Positions 22,529-31,057 of a DNA stretch of 64,000 bases are shown piece after piece. The DNA is from a virus, in the IMG/VR virus record IMGVR_UViG_3300020380_000001, positions 242,501 to 306,500 of that record, one strand, 5' to 3'. The number at the start of each line of letters is the position of its first letter. The first letter of the stretch is position 1. The notes beneath the pieces were generated by a model, which was given only the letters and a program-made list of their open reading frames with translations, made no database searches and was not told where the DNA came from. Position numbers and translations under genes: made by a program.

Positions 22529-23970
22529 TTCTTAGTACTGTCGTACCACACTGTTTTACCAAACGGTGCTTCAATGCGATGCTCTGGATCATCACAGATC
22601 AACCATATAGTCTCACAGTACTTGGGATCGCCCCAGCTGCCGTACGGATAACCGTCAGTAGCAACAAGTAGGATTTTAGGAACTTCACGCTCACGCTTCA
22701 AATAATCGAAGATTGATGTAAAGCTAGTACCACCACAGCCCACAAACTCAACCTTTTCTACATCAGCGATGTTGTTACGAGTAAAGTGGAAAATATTACG
22801 CGAGTCAACTTCATCATCAAACGCAAACACTTTCAAGCTAATTTGACTAAACTGGGAAAGCATGCCTTTAACTTCTGATAGGAACTCGTTCAGGTTGCGT
22901 TGACTAATTGAGCCTGAGTTGTCAATCGCAATTACTACTTCAACCTCATCGTCATACTCTTGTCCGGGTAGTACAAATGTACCGCGCCCAAATTGACGTC
23001 TATTAGGGCGTGCGTATGTGTGCAAGTTGCGGATATAACCTTTTGTACGCGCCATAAAGTATTGTTTCCAATTCACTTGAGGCTTTCTCAAGTCACGCAC
23101 AAAACGACGCACGTTGCCAGGAATATTGCCTGCACCCTTGCCCTGTGTCATATCAGCGTTGTCGTGCGCCTGCTGTACAGCGCCCACGATCTCGCGTTGC
23201 AATTCTTGAATCTCAGCGCGAGTCAGCTTGTTGCCCTTGCCGTCACCTTCTTGATCACCGTCTTTGGAGTCGCCTGACTGGCTCTCTGCGTGATCGTCAA
23301 GTGTTGAACCGTATACTTCTCTGAGCAACTGTTCTAATTCTTCGCGTGAAATTTGCTGTGACCCTTCACCGCTGCCGTCACCGTCACCGTCTTCGTCACC
23401 GGTGTCGCCTTGCCCACCACCAGCGCCGGGTACTTTCAGTCCGCCACCTTGGCCTGATCCGGATTCATCAACATCAATGCCGTGCTCGTTCTTCAGTTCA
23501 TCTTTTAACAAGTCATAAACTTGCTCTGAAGTCATACCGCTATACTTAGGGTCATACAAGCCGGTTGTTACGCCGTTAATAGTAGGCAGCGCTGTACCAA
23601 AAATTGTTGAGTTGAGCTCAATCATCTCACCATTAATAACATAGTCAGTTGCCCAACCCCATAACGTAACATTACGATTACCCACACGAGCAATACCACC
23701 GTGCTCGTATACGTTATGCATGATTTCATGGCCAATAACAAACGTTACGCCTTTTTGGTCGTCAATTGACTCGGTCCACTTTTCGTTAAACTTAACCCAG
23801 CGGCCGTTTGTTGCCATTGTATGAATGCGCGGATGATCAGCAGGCACTTGAGAAAATGCTAAGCGGCTAACTAAAACACCGAAGAACGGCTCGCTCAACA
23901 TGATGTTTACTACGGCCTGCTTGACTCGAAACTTCGCGTCATGCTTGTCTTTACTAAACGGGTTTCTCAT
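22525..23970 (-). CDS. VWA-domain protein with metallopeptidase-like N-terminus
   Basis: 481 residues. The N-terminal part (1-145) contains VIGHEIMHNVYEH with a zinc-type HExxH at 81-85. A Gly/Asp-rich flexible linker follows (about 168-250). The C-terminal part has a VWA domain whose MIDAS motif is AIDNSGSIS at 348-356 and a later GGTSF. This layout matches the DUF2201/VWA-like pair seen beside MoxR ATPases in bacteria. Here a MoxR-type ATPase is encoded 2 kb upstream in the same orientation. It could use ATPase-driven remodelling of a target complex. Own promoter upstream. Confidence 0.85.
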   Translation of the reverse strand: MRNPFSKDKHDAKFRVKQAVVNIMLSEPFFGVLVSRLAFSQVPADHPRIHTMATNGRWVKFNEKWTESIDDQKGVTFVIGHEIMHNVYEHGGIARVGNRNVTLWGWATDYVINGEMIELNSTIFGTALPTINGVTTGLYDPKYSGMTSEQVYDLLKDELKNEHGIDVDESGSGQGGGLKVPGAGGGQGDTGDEDGDGDGSGEGSQQISREELEQLLREVYGSTLDDHAESQSGDSKDGDQEGDGKGNKLTRAEIQELQREIVGAVQQAHDNADMTQGKGAGNIPGNVRRFVRDLRKPQVNWKQYFMARTKGYIRNLHTYARPNRRQFGRGTFVLPGQEYDDEVEVVIAIDNSGSISQRNLNEFLSEVKGMLSQFSQISLKVFAFDDEVDSRNIFHFTRNNIADVEKVEFVGCGGTSFTSIFDYLKREREVPKILLVATDGYPYGSWGDPKYCETIWLICDDPEHRIEAPFGKTVWYDSTKK

Positions 23971-24003
23971 AATCTTAAACCTTATTTGTTATTAAGTACG
24001 TCG

Positions 24004-24042
24004 AATATAGCAAAGGTAACCAAAGTAGTAAACACCTTTGGT
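24004..24042 (-). promoter_or_regulatory. VWA gene promoter with overlapping inverted repeat
   Basis: The minus strand reads TTTACT (24027-24032), 17 bases, extended -10 TGCTATATT (TATATT at 24004-24009). The inverted repeat ACCAAAG / CTTTGGT (24019-24025 and 24036-24042) straddles the -35, a possible operator. Confidence 0.45.
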
Positions 24043-24064
24043 CACTTTTCTATACTTTTTTATT

Positions 24065-24358
24065 TTACTCGTCGTTTCCGCAATGGACGCAAACATATGA
24101 ACGGTGTGTTGGTTTTTTACAAGCTTTGCAGCGCGTAGTGGGAACGAAAGCGTCAACTAGGGTGCGCAGAAGCTCGTTTTCTTCGCGTAGCGACTTTAAT
24201 TCGTTATCCAAGTCGCTATTAGCTTTGTCGGGTTCAACTGCCGCTTGCGGCTCTTGCGGCGCTTGAAGATTTTCTAGCTCAGCGAGCTTGGTTTTCATCT
24301 TTTCAAGACACACGGCGGTTTCTGCGTTGAGCTCACGTAACTTTTTTAAGTATTCCAT
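24065..24358 (-). CDS. Coiled-coil protein with C-terminal zinc ribbon, 97 aa
   Basis: Start taken at the ATG at 24358 (MEYLKKLRELNAE), one base beyond the upstream stop. Two coiled-coil segments (about 1-32 and 50-72) precede a C-terminal CKAC...CVHC pair that should bind one zinc. No named family. It sits between the AAA+ and VWA genes and may be an accessory to them. Confidence 0.65.
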   Translation of the reverse strand: MEYLKKLRELNAETAVCLEKMKTKLAELENLQAPQEPQAAVEPDKANSDLDNELKSLREENELLRTLVDAFVPTTRCKACKKPTHRSYVCVHCGNDE

Positions 24359-24359
24359 T

Positions 24360-24611
24360 TTATTTCTCGTCGGCAAATGTAATATAAAGCAACTTGTCAC
24401 CGCACCAAGAGTGGGCTGCGGCTTCTTCTAGCGCTGTGTTAGTTGTGCGGGTTACTAAGTCCGCAGGAATATCAAACGTAGCAAGCAGGGTTTCTGCGGC
24501 GCTGCGCCAGTTGCTTGTCGCTGCCATATCGAAAGTACACTTGAGTTTCGAAAAGCTATGCTCTAGAACTTCAACAGTAACAACGGGACGAGTAAATTTT
24601 TCAGTAACCAT
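24360..24611 (-). CDS. Hypothetical protein, 83 aa
   Basis: The frame opens at 24704 inside the AAA+ gene, but the ATG at 24611 (MVTEKFTRPVVTV) follows GGAGC at 8-base spacing and avoids that overlap. Beta-rich start and a helical middle. No recognised family. It lies between the AAA+ gene and the zinc-ribbon gene. Confidence 0.6.
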   Translation of the reverse strand: MVTEKFTRPVVTVEVLEHSFSKLKCTFDMAATSNWRSAAETLLATFDIPADLVTRTTNTALEEAAAHSWCGDKLLYITFADEK

Positions 24612-24642
24612 AATACTATGCTCCTTAGTCAGCAGGGAGGCC

Positions 24643-25854
24643 TTATGCCTCCGCTCCTTTGTTTGCTTTTTTCTCTTCGAGTAGGAATCTGAACTTAGCT
24701 TCACGACGCATCAAGCTGTACACTGCGCTCTTTTTCCAAGCGTTAGGGTTACGACGTGCTAGTCCGCCGATTTTAAGCGCTGTACGGATGCTAACTTCAT
24801 CCAAGTCATGCATATAAACATTCAGGAAGTCAACGATTTCTTGCTTCATGTCGTCACTCAGTTCCAAACGGTTTTTCTCAAACAGTCCAGTACTCACTAA
24901 GCTTTTGATTCTGCGAATTTTATCTTCGACTGTACCGATTTCCAAATCATAGTACAAGCTTCTTGACTTAAGTGCATCCAAGTGAGGTTTAATACGCACA
25001 CTACGAACACGATCAAAGTCAAGGTTAGAGATAAATATCACACTACCGCAGAAGTCAAACTGTCGTGGAACCCCTTCTTCTTCAAGGATACGCGACTCAG
25101 CCATCCAGCTAATTGTGCGTTTATGGTCAGTATCAAGTGCCGCTTTTAAAATGTTTAAGCTAACGTCGTCATAAAACAAAGTATCACAGTCATCAAACAC
25201 CAATACTTGACCTTTGTCTCTGTACTGAAATAGCTCTTGATAAAGCGCTATCGGGGTTATTGTACCTTTAATAACGCGATATGTACGTTCTTCAGAACCA
25301 AACGGGTTAGTAGCTGTGTGGTCGCCTGACAGGAACATGCCGTTCGTGCATAAAAAGCGGTAGTAGTCTTTGGCTACTGCGTTCACTAAGTGACTTTTAC
25401 CGATACCAGCAGGGCCACTAATAATCATGCTTGACACGTCACCTTCACACACCGACCAAGCGATATCACGTAGTATATCAAAGCTTTGCTCAATGCGCTC
25501 AAGTGCTTCTTCTTCAGTCTCAGAATTACGGTACGCTAGTTCGTAGCTTGTGTCGTCACAAGCTTCACCAACCGCCTCAGCGATTGCTGTTTTCTGCGCT
25601 TGGGCTTTTTTAGCGTCTTTCATTGCTTTGCTTTGCAAAGTAATTGTTTCACCGTCGTATTCTTCTAAAAACTCAAAGTTTTCAACGTCGTCGGAAAAAA
25701 CACGCTTGCCTTTCTTCTGCATTGGAACAGGAACAGTAACGTAATATGAATTTTTAACAGGAAGGAAAGTTGCAGAATTAGAGGTAGTTTCTAAAACACC
25801 GTTTAGTTCAGAATCGCCAGTAGTAGTCCAGCCATCAACAATACGTACAAACAT
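24643..25854 (-). CDS. AAA+ ATPase
   Basis: 403 residues. Walker A GPAGIGKS at 147-154, Walker B VLVFDDCD at 217-224, a sensor-1 VIFISNLDF near 290, and a C-terminal helical lid with RTALKIGGLARR (330-390). The N-terminal 130 residues are a separate domain of unknown type. The core resembles DnaC/IstB-like or phage packaging-type AAA+ proteins only at motif level, so I do not name it. Neighbouring MoxR and VWA genes suggest a functional module. Own promoter. Confidence 0.8.
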   Translation of the reverse strand: MFVRIVDGWTTTGDSELNGVLETTSNSATFLPVKNSYYVTVPVPMQKKGKRVFSDDVENFEFLEEYDGETITLQSKAMKDAKKAQAQKTAIAEAVGEACDDTSYELAYRNSETEEEALERIEQSFDILRDIAWSVCEGDVSSMIISGPAGIGKSHLVNAVAKDYYRFLCTNGMFLSGDHTATNPFGSEERTYRVIKGTITPIALYQELFQYRDKGQVLVFDDCDTLFYDDVSLNILKAALDTDHKRTISWMAESRILEEEGVPRQFDFCGSVIFISNLDFDRVRSVRIKPHLDALKSRSLYYDLEIGTVEDKIRRIKSLVSTGLFEKNRLELSDDMKQEIVDFLNVYMHDLDEVSIRTALKIGGLARRNPNAWKKSAVYSLMRREAKFRFLLEEKKANKGAEA

Positions 25855-25911
25855 AATTTCACCTTTAAATTCTGCGCTACTGCCTAATTGCTGTAACGCG
25901 TCAATGTCATA

Positions 25912-25940
25912 ATAATAGATTATTAGGTGGATGGTTGCAA
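25912..25940 (-). promoter_or_regulatory. Host-type promoter for AAA+ gene
   Basis: The minus strand reads TTGCAA (25935-25940), 17 bases, TATTAT (25912-25917), about 60 bases before the start. Confidence 0.65.
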
Positions 25941-25976
25941 GAAAAGATTAAAAGAAAATTGATTTTTTTCCAAACA

Positions 25977-26029
25977 TAAAAAAAGGCTGCAATTGATGCA
26001 GCCTTCAAAGGGTAGGGCGTTGCCGCCCT
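25977..26029 (-). terminator. Tandem hairpin terminator after moxR-like gene
   Basis: The minus strand has an AGGGCG-4-CGCCCT stem (26014-26029), then AAGGCTGCA-5-TGCAGCCTT (25983-26005) and a run of T. The second hairpin is the terminator proper. Confidence 0.8.
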
Positions 26030-26040
26030 TGTCAGAAATC

Positions 26041-27177
26041 TTAAGCCAAACCAAGCATCGGTCCGTACTCAACAATGAATTTCGCAAAGTTCTTGTTTTG
26101 AGGCGGTACAATTTGTTCGCGGTTTGCGGCAGTCATGTACTTCGCTCTCCAGCGTCTGATCAGCGAGCTAACAGTAAAGAACGTCATCTCTGAAGTACAG
26201 AACTTTTCACAGAATTCGTACAAGTTGTCGAACATTACGCTCGTGTTAGCGTTGCCGATGCCCGTTTCCTTTTTGTCCTTGTCGTACTGCTCAATCATTT
26301 CAAGCACAGCACCGTAAGTCAAGCTGTAAAACGCTGATTGCTTTTCAATTTTCAAGTTTTTGTCGTAGTTGCCTTCAAGGATTTGTCGCGGAGTTGGTAG
26401 CGAGCTAATGTACTCCATGTGAACAACAAACTCGTTCGCAATACCGTCACCAACAGCACCGGCAACCATTAAGTCAAGTGTTTCGTTGTCAGCTTCACCT
26501 TTTTGTAGGATGTCGCTAACCACTTCCCATGAACGCGGTGTTGCAAAGCTGTACGACTCGTTTTTAAGCGCTTCGTCAAATGTGTTTAAGTGGCTCTTGC
26601 GGTGCATTAAGTAAGCAATAACCTCACGCGCCAAGCCGTTTTCAATTGCCCATTCCTGCCATTCTTCGAAGTTAACTTCAAGATTTACAAAGATAAAGCG
26701 GTTACGTAGCGGCATAGCCATGTCGAAAGTCGCGCCGCGATCTTCTGTTCTGTTACCCGCAGCAACAATATCAACGCCCGGTGGAAGTTCGTAGTCACCT
26801 AGCTTGCGATCAAGTACTAGCTGATAAGCTGCCGACTGTACAAGAGGCGGTGCAGTGTTAAGCTCGTCAAGGAAAATAATAGCGTTAGCTAGTTTTTCGT
26901 TAGTAGGAAGCGTTGACGGCTCTGCCCATTCCATCTTTTTAGTCTCTGGGTCAAAGTAAGGTACACCACGAATATCGGTGCTGTCAAACTGTGCTAGACG
27001 CATGTCAATTACTGGACGGCCTGAGCGGCTTGCAATTTGTGCAATAATTTGGGATTTACCTACACCAGGCTGTCCCATAATCATAATAGAACGCTTGATA
27101 CGGAATGCTGTTTCAACGCACTTAACAAGTGATTTCGGCGTTGCTTTGCGTGTGGTGTCTATACTATTCTCTGACAT
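26041..27177 (-). CDS. MoxR-type AAA+ ATPase
   Basis: 378 residues. Walker A GQPGVGKS at 35-42, RLAQFDSTDIRGVPYFD around 60-76, Walker B IIFLDELNTAP at 100-110, then a sensor-1 VAAGNRTED and an arginine-finger region near MPLRNRFIFV. This is the MoxR pattern. MoxR ATPases work with VWA proteins as chaperone-like remodellers. The VWA partner candidate is at 22525. It has a strong host-type promoter, so is probably expressed early. Confidence 0.92.
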   Translation of the reverse strand: MSENSIDTTRKATPKSLVKCVETAFRIKRSIMIMGQPGVGKSQIIAQIASRSGRPVIDMRLAQFDSTDIRGVPYFDPETKKMEWAEPSTLPTNEKLANAIIFLDELNTAPPLVQSAAYQLVLDRKLGDYELPPGVDIVAAGNRTEDRGATFDMAMPLRNRFIFVNLEVNFEEWQEWAIENGLAREVIAYLMHRKSHLNTFDEALKNESYSFATPRSWEVVSDILQKGEADNETLDLMVAGAVGDGIANEFVVHMEYISSLPTPRQILEGNYDKNLKIEKQSAFYSLTYGAVLEMIEQYDKDKKETGIGNANTSVMFDNLYEFCEKFCTSEMTFFTVSSLIRRWRAKYMTAANREQIVPPQNKNFAKFIVEYGPMLGLA

Positions 27178-27219
27178 TTTCTAACCCTTTTTAATGTTGG
27201 TTTGTTTAAGACAGTACCT

Positions 27220-27247
27220 AGTATAGACATCCATATTTTTTTGTCAA
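27220..27247 (-). promoter_or_regulatory. Strong host-type promoter of moxR-like gene
   Basis: The minus strand reads TTGACA (27242-27247), 16 bases, TATACT (27220-27225), about 45 bases before the start. Confidence 0.75.
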
Positions 27248-27271
27248 CTAGTTTTTCTATTTTTTTAAAAA

Positions 27272-30200
27272 TTATTTTTTATCGACACTTCCGTCTATAT
27301 TGATTATGAACTGATCACCGTTAAACGGGTTGTCTATTTGTTTAAGTACGCCCAAGTCGCCAGGTATTGTTCTATCTGTTCTCAAGTCCCATGCTTCTGT
27401 ATCGAAGTTATAAACGTAAACCTGATCAGTTTGTACTACATATACAGTACCTTGATCAAAAGCACCTTCTAAATATATGTTAGACCAAGTACTGCTTCGC
27501 TGGCTGCGGTTCGCATATCCATAACTATGCGGCTCATTTCCTACCCATGCTAATTCTGGATATTGTTCAGTATCCACTTCTATTAGTGAGTTAGGATTAT
27601 CCTTAGGGTCACCGTTAGGATTGCCGCGCGTTGTTACCCACATACGTATAATAGGACCATCGCGTTCTATACGACAACGCCTTGCACTTGTGCGCCATTC
27701 GTTCACACCGTTATGTGTGGCAGTATAAGGCGCAGTAATAGTGAGTACCGCTTCTACCAAGTCATTTGGTCTAGCCGCATTCGAGCGAACATACACAAAA
27801 GCCCATCCTATATCATTAGTCATGCCATCATAGGTGTAGCCGTTTTGTGTATTATACGCAAGTAAAGAATGGTTAATTGAGCCTTCACGCTTAAAGGCAG
27901 CAATCATATCAATCTCATCGTCGTCGTTATCGTCAGAAGAAAGAGTAGCCTCAAAAGTCAAACTACTTGTTTTATCCGGGCTAACAAAGCCAGTCAAGTT
28001 AGGATGGTTCTCTGTGCCGATTATTTGCTCAAGTGCTGCGTCATAATAGTATGAATCAGCACCGTTATCCGCAGCGGTCCCGCCCGGATAGTAATAGCCG
28101 TTAGAGATACGGTCCCAATTGTTGAACACCTCAGCCGGCGTAGGCGCGTTATAGTCACGCATATATGTCTGAGCCTCAGACAGTGTTTCGAACATAAGCG
28201 CTTGTTGGATAGGTAGTACCGCTGCTGAAATTGTAACTATGCCTTCATGGTTAGTAGCCAACAACCTTTCTTCTAAGTTCGTTATAGCCACACGGAACTG
28301 TTCTTCTGTTTCAGTAACATTATCACGCAACACACGAACGGATATATTCTTAACGCTGTCACCTTCATTAAACGTTACTGACGCATTAGTCACATTGAAG
28401 TCCGGCTCAAGCACGGTGTTGTAGTTCTCAATCTCTGCTGTATTTGACAACCCAGCATGGCTGCCGGTTAACTGCTCTAGTCCGTCTATAATAGGATTGC
28501 CACCGTATGTTGCTCGATAGTTGTCAAAGTTAGTAGCAACAAGAGAGCGATGTACGCTACCCTTAAAGTTAGCATAAAACCTACGAGCAAGGTTATTGGC
28601 GTTGGCAACGTATCCGGACGATCCTGTGTCATTACCGTTAGACGTCACTATATACAGGCCTACTTTATCACGGCGCACTGCGCTTTCGATAGCATCACCT
28701 AGTAAACTAGATATATTTCCGGGGTAATCCTGCGATAAGCTACTAACGAAAATAATTGCGCCATAGTTAGATAGCGTTGTTGGATCCACTTCACTGATAT
28801 ATTTGGTGCTTATTATATACCCGGCTTCGTTTAACAAATTGCGCATGGCTTTGCCGTACGAGGTGCTCGTAGTGGTATCTTTCACACTCAGGGAGCTTTC
28901 GTTATCACCAAGTATAAGAACGTTAGATTTGCCAGTGCCGTATGTTAGGAAGTCCATTATATTCCTAAACATTTTATATTCAACCGTATTGTTTGACGGA
29001 CGGTCATCCCATGTACTGTTTCTGTACTTTTGAACAGACGGGTCAAACACAACTTTAATATCACTGAAGTCGCAGTACATTAAGCCCGTTCTTCCTGACG
29101 TATCGCTGAACGCTTCCTGTGGGCGCGACACTGTACTGTTAGCTCTAGCCGTTTCATCCACAGTAGAGTAATTAACAGTTATATTACGACCCTCGACAGG
29201 CTCGCTCGCAATTATCTGCAAGTCAACATCAATATACGCACTGTCTTCCGGCTCCGATACCGTAGCTGACGTGATACGGAACTTAGGATAGTTAACAAGG
29301 TTTCGTATTGTAAAGGTTGCATTGCCGTCAACCACTTCACCGGTGTCATTGTCTGTTACTTCTAAATTAATAGTTACTTCAGTATCATCCGGCACATCAA
29401 AAGTAGTAAGAAGCGCATTTAATAAATGCGGGGCTGAGATGCTGTAAAAACTATTGCCAGACACTTGGCTCCACTGGTAGCTAAAATTGCCGCTGCCGCC
29501 CGTAATAACTGGCACTAAGCCAAGTCCCGCGTCTTGTTGATTCTCGTCCACAGACATTGAGTTCATACGCAGAGCTAGGCGCTCACGTGTGTCAATTACG
29601 TTAATAGTTGATTCTGCCAGGTACTCTTCCCATGAATATAAATCAATGACGCGCACTTGCAACACAAGGGATTCGTTCTCGTAAAATACAGGGTTGGTAC
29701 CTGCGTTCAATACGGCTACAAGCTGGTCAGGATCTGTTATGGTAAGGTCCATGCCGGGTTCACTTGTGCTCAGTATGCGCCAAGCATAGTTAAACGCATT
29801 AGAGCCGCCTGTTACTGTAACCAAGTCTGCCAAGTTTAGCGACGAGCGGTGATCCATAGTAGCGCCATCCAACGTAACAGTGGCTTCTGAAACTTCGTAA
29901 CCGTCTTGCTCGTCTAAGTGAGTAACAACTGTATACTCTGGCTTAGAGTCAGTCATGTCAATATTGGCCACACTATACGAGTGGTCAACGTTTATTCTAA
30001 ACTCGCCGCCTATTGGCTGTGTTTCAGGGTCACTATGACATAATACCCTAAACGAAACAAAGTTAGCCTGAACTGCCGTCTGTAGCGCGTTCAGTTGTAT
30101 GCCTGGATCGCCCGGACCAAATTTGGCTTGGACTTCAATACGATTGGAAGTGCCCGCGTCATAATATCCGCTCGGCAGGCTATACTCATAAACAGTTTGG

Positions 30201-31057
30201 TACTCGTTAGTCAAGTCATAAAAGCCCAGAATATTTCCCGTACCCACACTGTTTTCAGAAGTCATGCCATACACTGTGAACTTAAGCGCACCGACATTGT
30301 CAACTAGTGTCTGCCACTTTGCATTTTCTGCGGGGTCGCCTGGCGGTGGTCCCTCAAGCGGATCAGTGTCATAATAACTAGGCGCGTCGTATGAATCAGG
30401 TTCAGTATAAGTAGGCGTTACAATAATACTTGAGCCGGCATTAAAGAAGTACCTAGCCAAGTTGTATTCATCCCAAACAGCTTCGAACTCAAATTCCAAG
30501 CTTTCTGACCATAGCTTTGTACGAGTACTTGAAGCGCCGAAGCCGTCAACCGTGGTTAGCAAATTACCGGGTTCCACAGTAAAGCGCTTCGCAGCAATGT
30601 TTTCCATAAGCGTAGTGAGCGGGGCGGCAGTGCGTTGATCATGGGCGTAAATCAGCTCGCCTTGTTGAATATCAGCAGGGAACGAATCTGTGATTGTTTG
30701 CCTTTCAGTTTCACCTAGATTAATGTGGTTAACTAGCTTGCGAATTATGCCCGCAAGGGTGCCCCACTCTTGCTGAAACTTGTACTTGTAATCAGCAGTA
30801 GAGCCTGTCGTTGTACCCGACACAAGGTCTGAAATATCACTTACTTTGCCCGAGCCGTCACTTGCATTTTCAGGGGCAATGACATCCGAACGACCGTAAC
30901 CAAAGCCGCCATCGTTTATGCCAGTTTCACCTAAGTGACGATCATTATATAGTTCATTAACAATAAACGCAAAGCCGTTATAGTCTTCAGCATCTATCGA
31001 TCCGCCTTCTACATAAGACGCCATTAATTCTAAAATGTTATTTTTTGTTGCTGCCAT
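27272..31057 (-). CDS. Tail/adhesin protein with Ig-like, Calx-beta and inserted domains
   Basis: 1261 residues. The N-terminal domain (about 1-340) is shared with three neighbouring genes (GGFGYGR, then a block around ARYFFNAGSSII). It is followed by two Ig-like modules with TGG-S-x-x-x-Y-x-W cores. A Calx-beta repeat follows whose two halves (about 593-645 and 885-940) are separated by a Rossmann-like alpha/beta insert. The C-terminus (about 950-1230) looks like a lectin or concanavalin-type beta sandwich. It probably forms part of the tail fibres or host-binding spikes. It is the last gene of the 32-kb virion block; no hairpin terminator is clear after it. Confidence 0.75.
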   Translation of the reverse strand: MAATKNNILELMASYVEGGSIDAEDYNGFAFIVNELYNDRHLGETGINDGGFGYGRSDVIAPENASDGSGKVSDISDLVSGTTTGSTADYKYKFQQEWGTLAGIIRKLVNHINLGETERQTITDSFPADIQQGELIYAHDQRTAAPLTTLMENIAAKRFTVEPGNLLTTVDGFGASSTRTKLWSESLEFEFEAVWDEYNLARYFFNAGSSIIVTPTYTEPDSYDAPSYYDTDPLEGPPPGDPAENAKWQTLVDNVGALKFTVYGMTSENSVGTGNILGFYDLTNEYQTVYEYSLPSGYYDAGTSNRIEVQAKFGPGDPGIQLNALQTAVQANFVSFRVLCHSDPETQPIGGEFRINVDHSYSVANIDMTDSKPEYTVVTHLDEQDGYEVSEATVTLDGATMDHRSSLNLADLVTVTGGSNAFNYAWRILSTSEPGMDLTITDPDQLVAVLNAGTNPVFYENESLVLQVRVIDLYSWEEYLAESTINVIDTRERLALRMNSMSVDENQQDAGLGLVPVITGGSGNFSYQWSQVSGNSFYSISAPHLLNALLTTFDVPDDTEVTINLEVTDNDTGEVVDGNATFTIRNLVNYPKFRITSATVSEPEDSAYIDVDLQIIASEPVEGRNITVNYSTVDETARANSTVSRPQEAFSDTSGRTGLMYCDFSDIKVVFDPSVQKYRNSTWDDRPSNNTVEYKMFRNIMDFLTYGTGKSNVLILGDNESSLSVKDTTTSTSYGKAMRNLLNEAGYIISTKYISEVDPTTLSNYGAIIFVSSLSQDYPGNISSLLGDAIESAVRRDKVGLYIVTSNGNDTGSSGYVANANNLARRFYANFKGSVHRSLVATNFDNYRATYGGNPIIDGLEQLTGSHAGLSNTAEIENYNTVLEPDFNVTNASVTFNEGDSVKNISVRVLRDNVTETEEQFRVAITNLEERLLATNHEGIVTISAAVLPIQQALMFETLSEAQTYMRDYNAPTPAEVFNNWDRISNGYYYPGGTAADNGADSYYYDAALEQIIGTENHPNLTGFVSPDKTSSLTFEATLSSDDNDDDEIDMIAAFKREGSINHSLLAYNTQNGYTYDGMTNDIGWAFVYVRSNAARPNDLVEAVLTITAPYTATHNGVNEWRTSARRCRIERDGPIIRMWVTTRGNPNGDPKDNPNSLIEVDTEQYPELAWVGNEPHSYGYANRSQRSSTWSNIYLEGAFDQGTVYVVQTDQVYVYNFDTEAWDLRTDRTIPGDLGVLKQIDNPFNGDQFIINIDGSVDKK

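Noticed and set aside
23340-23460. Short tandem DNA repeat in the VWA gene
   Set aside because: It is the coding sequence of a Gly/Asp-rich linker, so the repetition reflects amino-acid composition.
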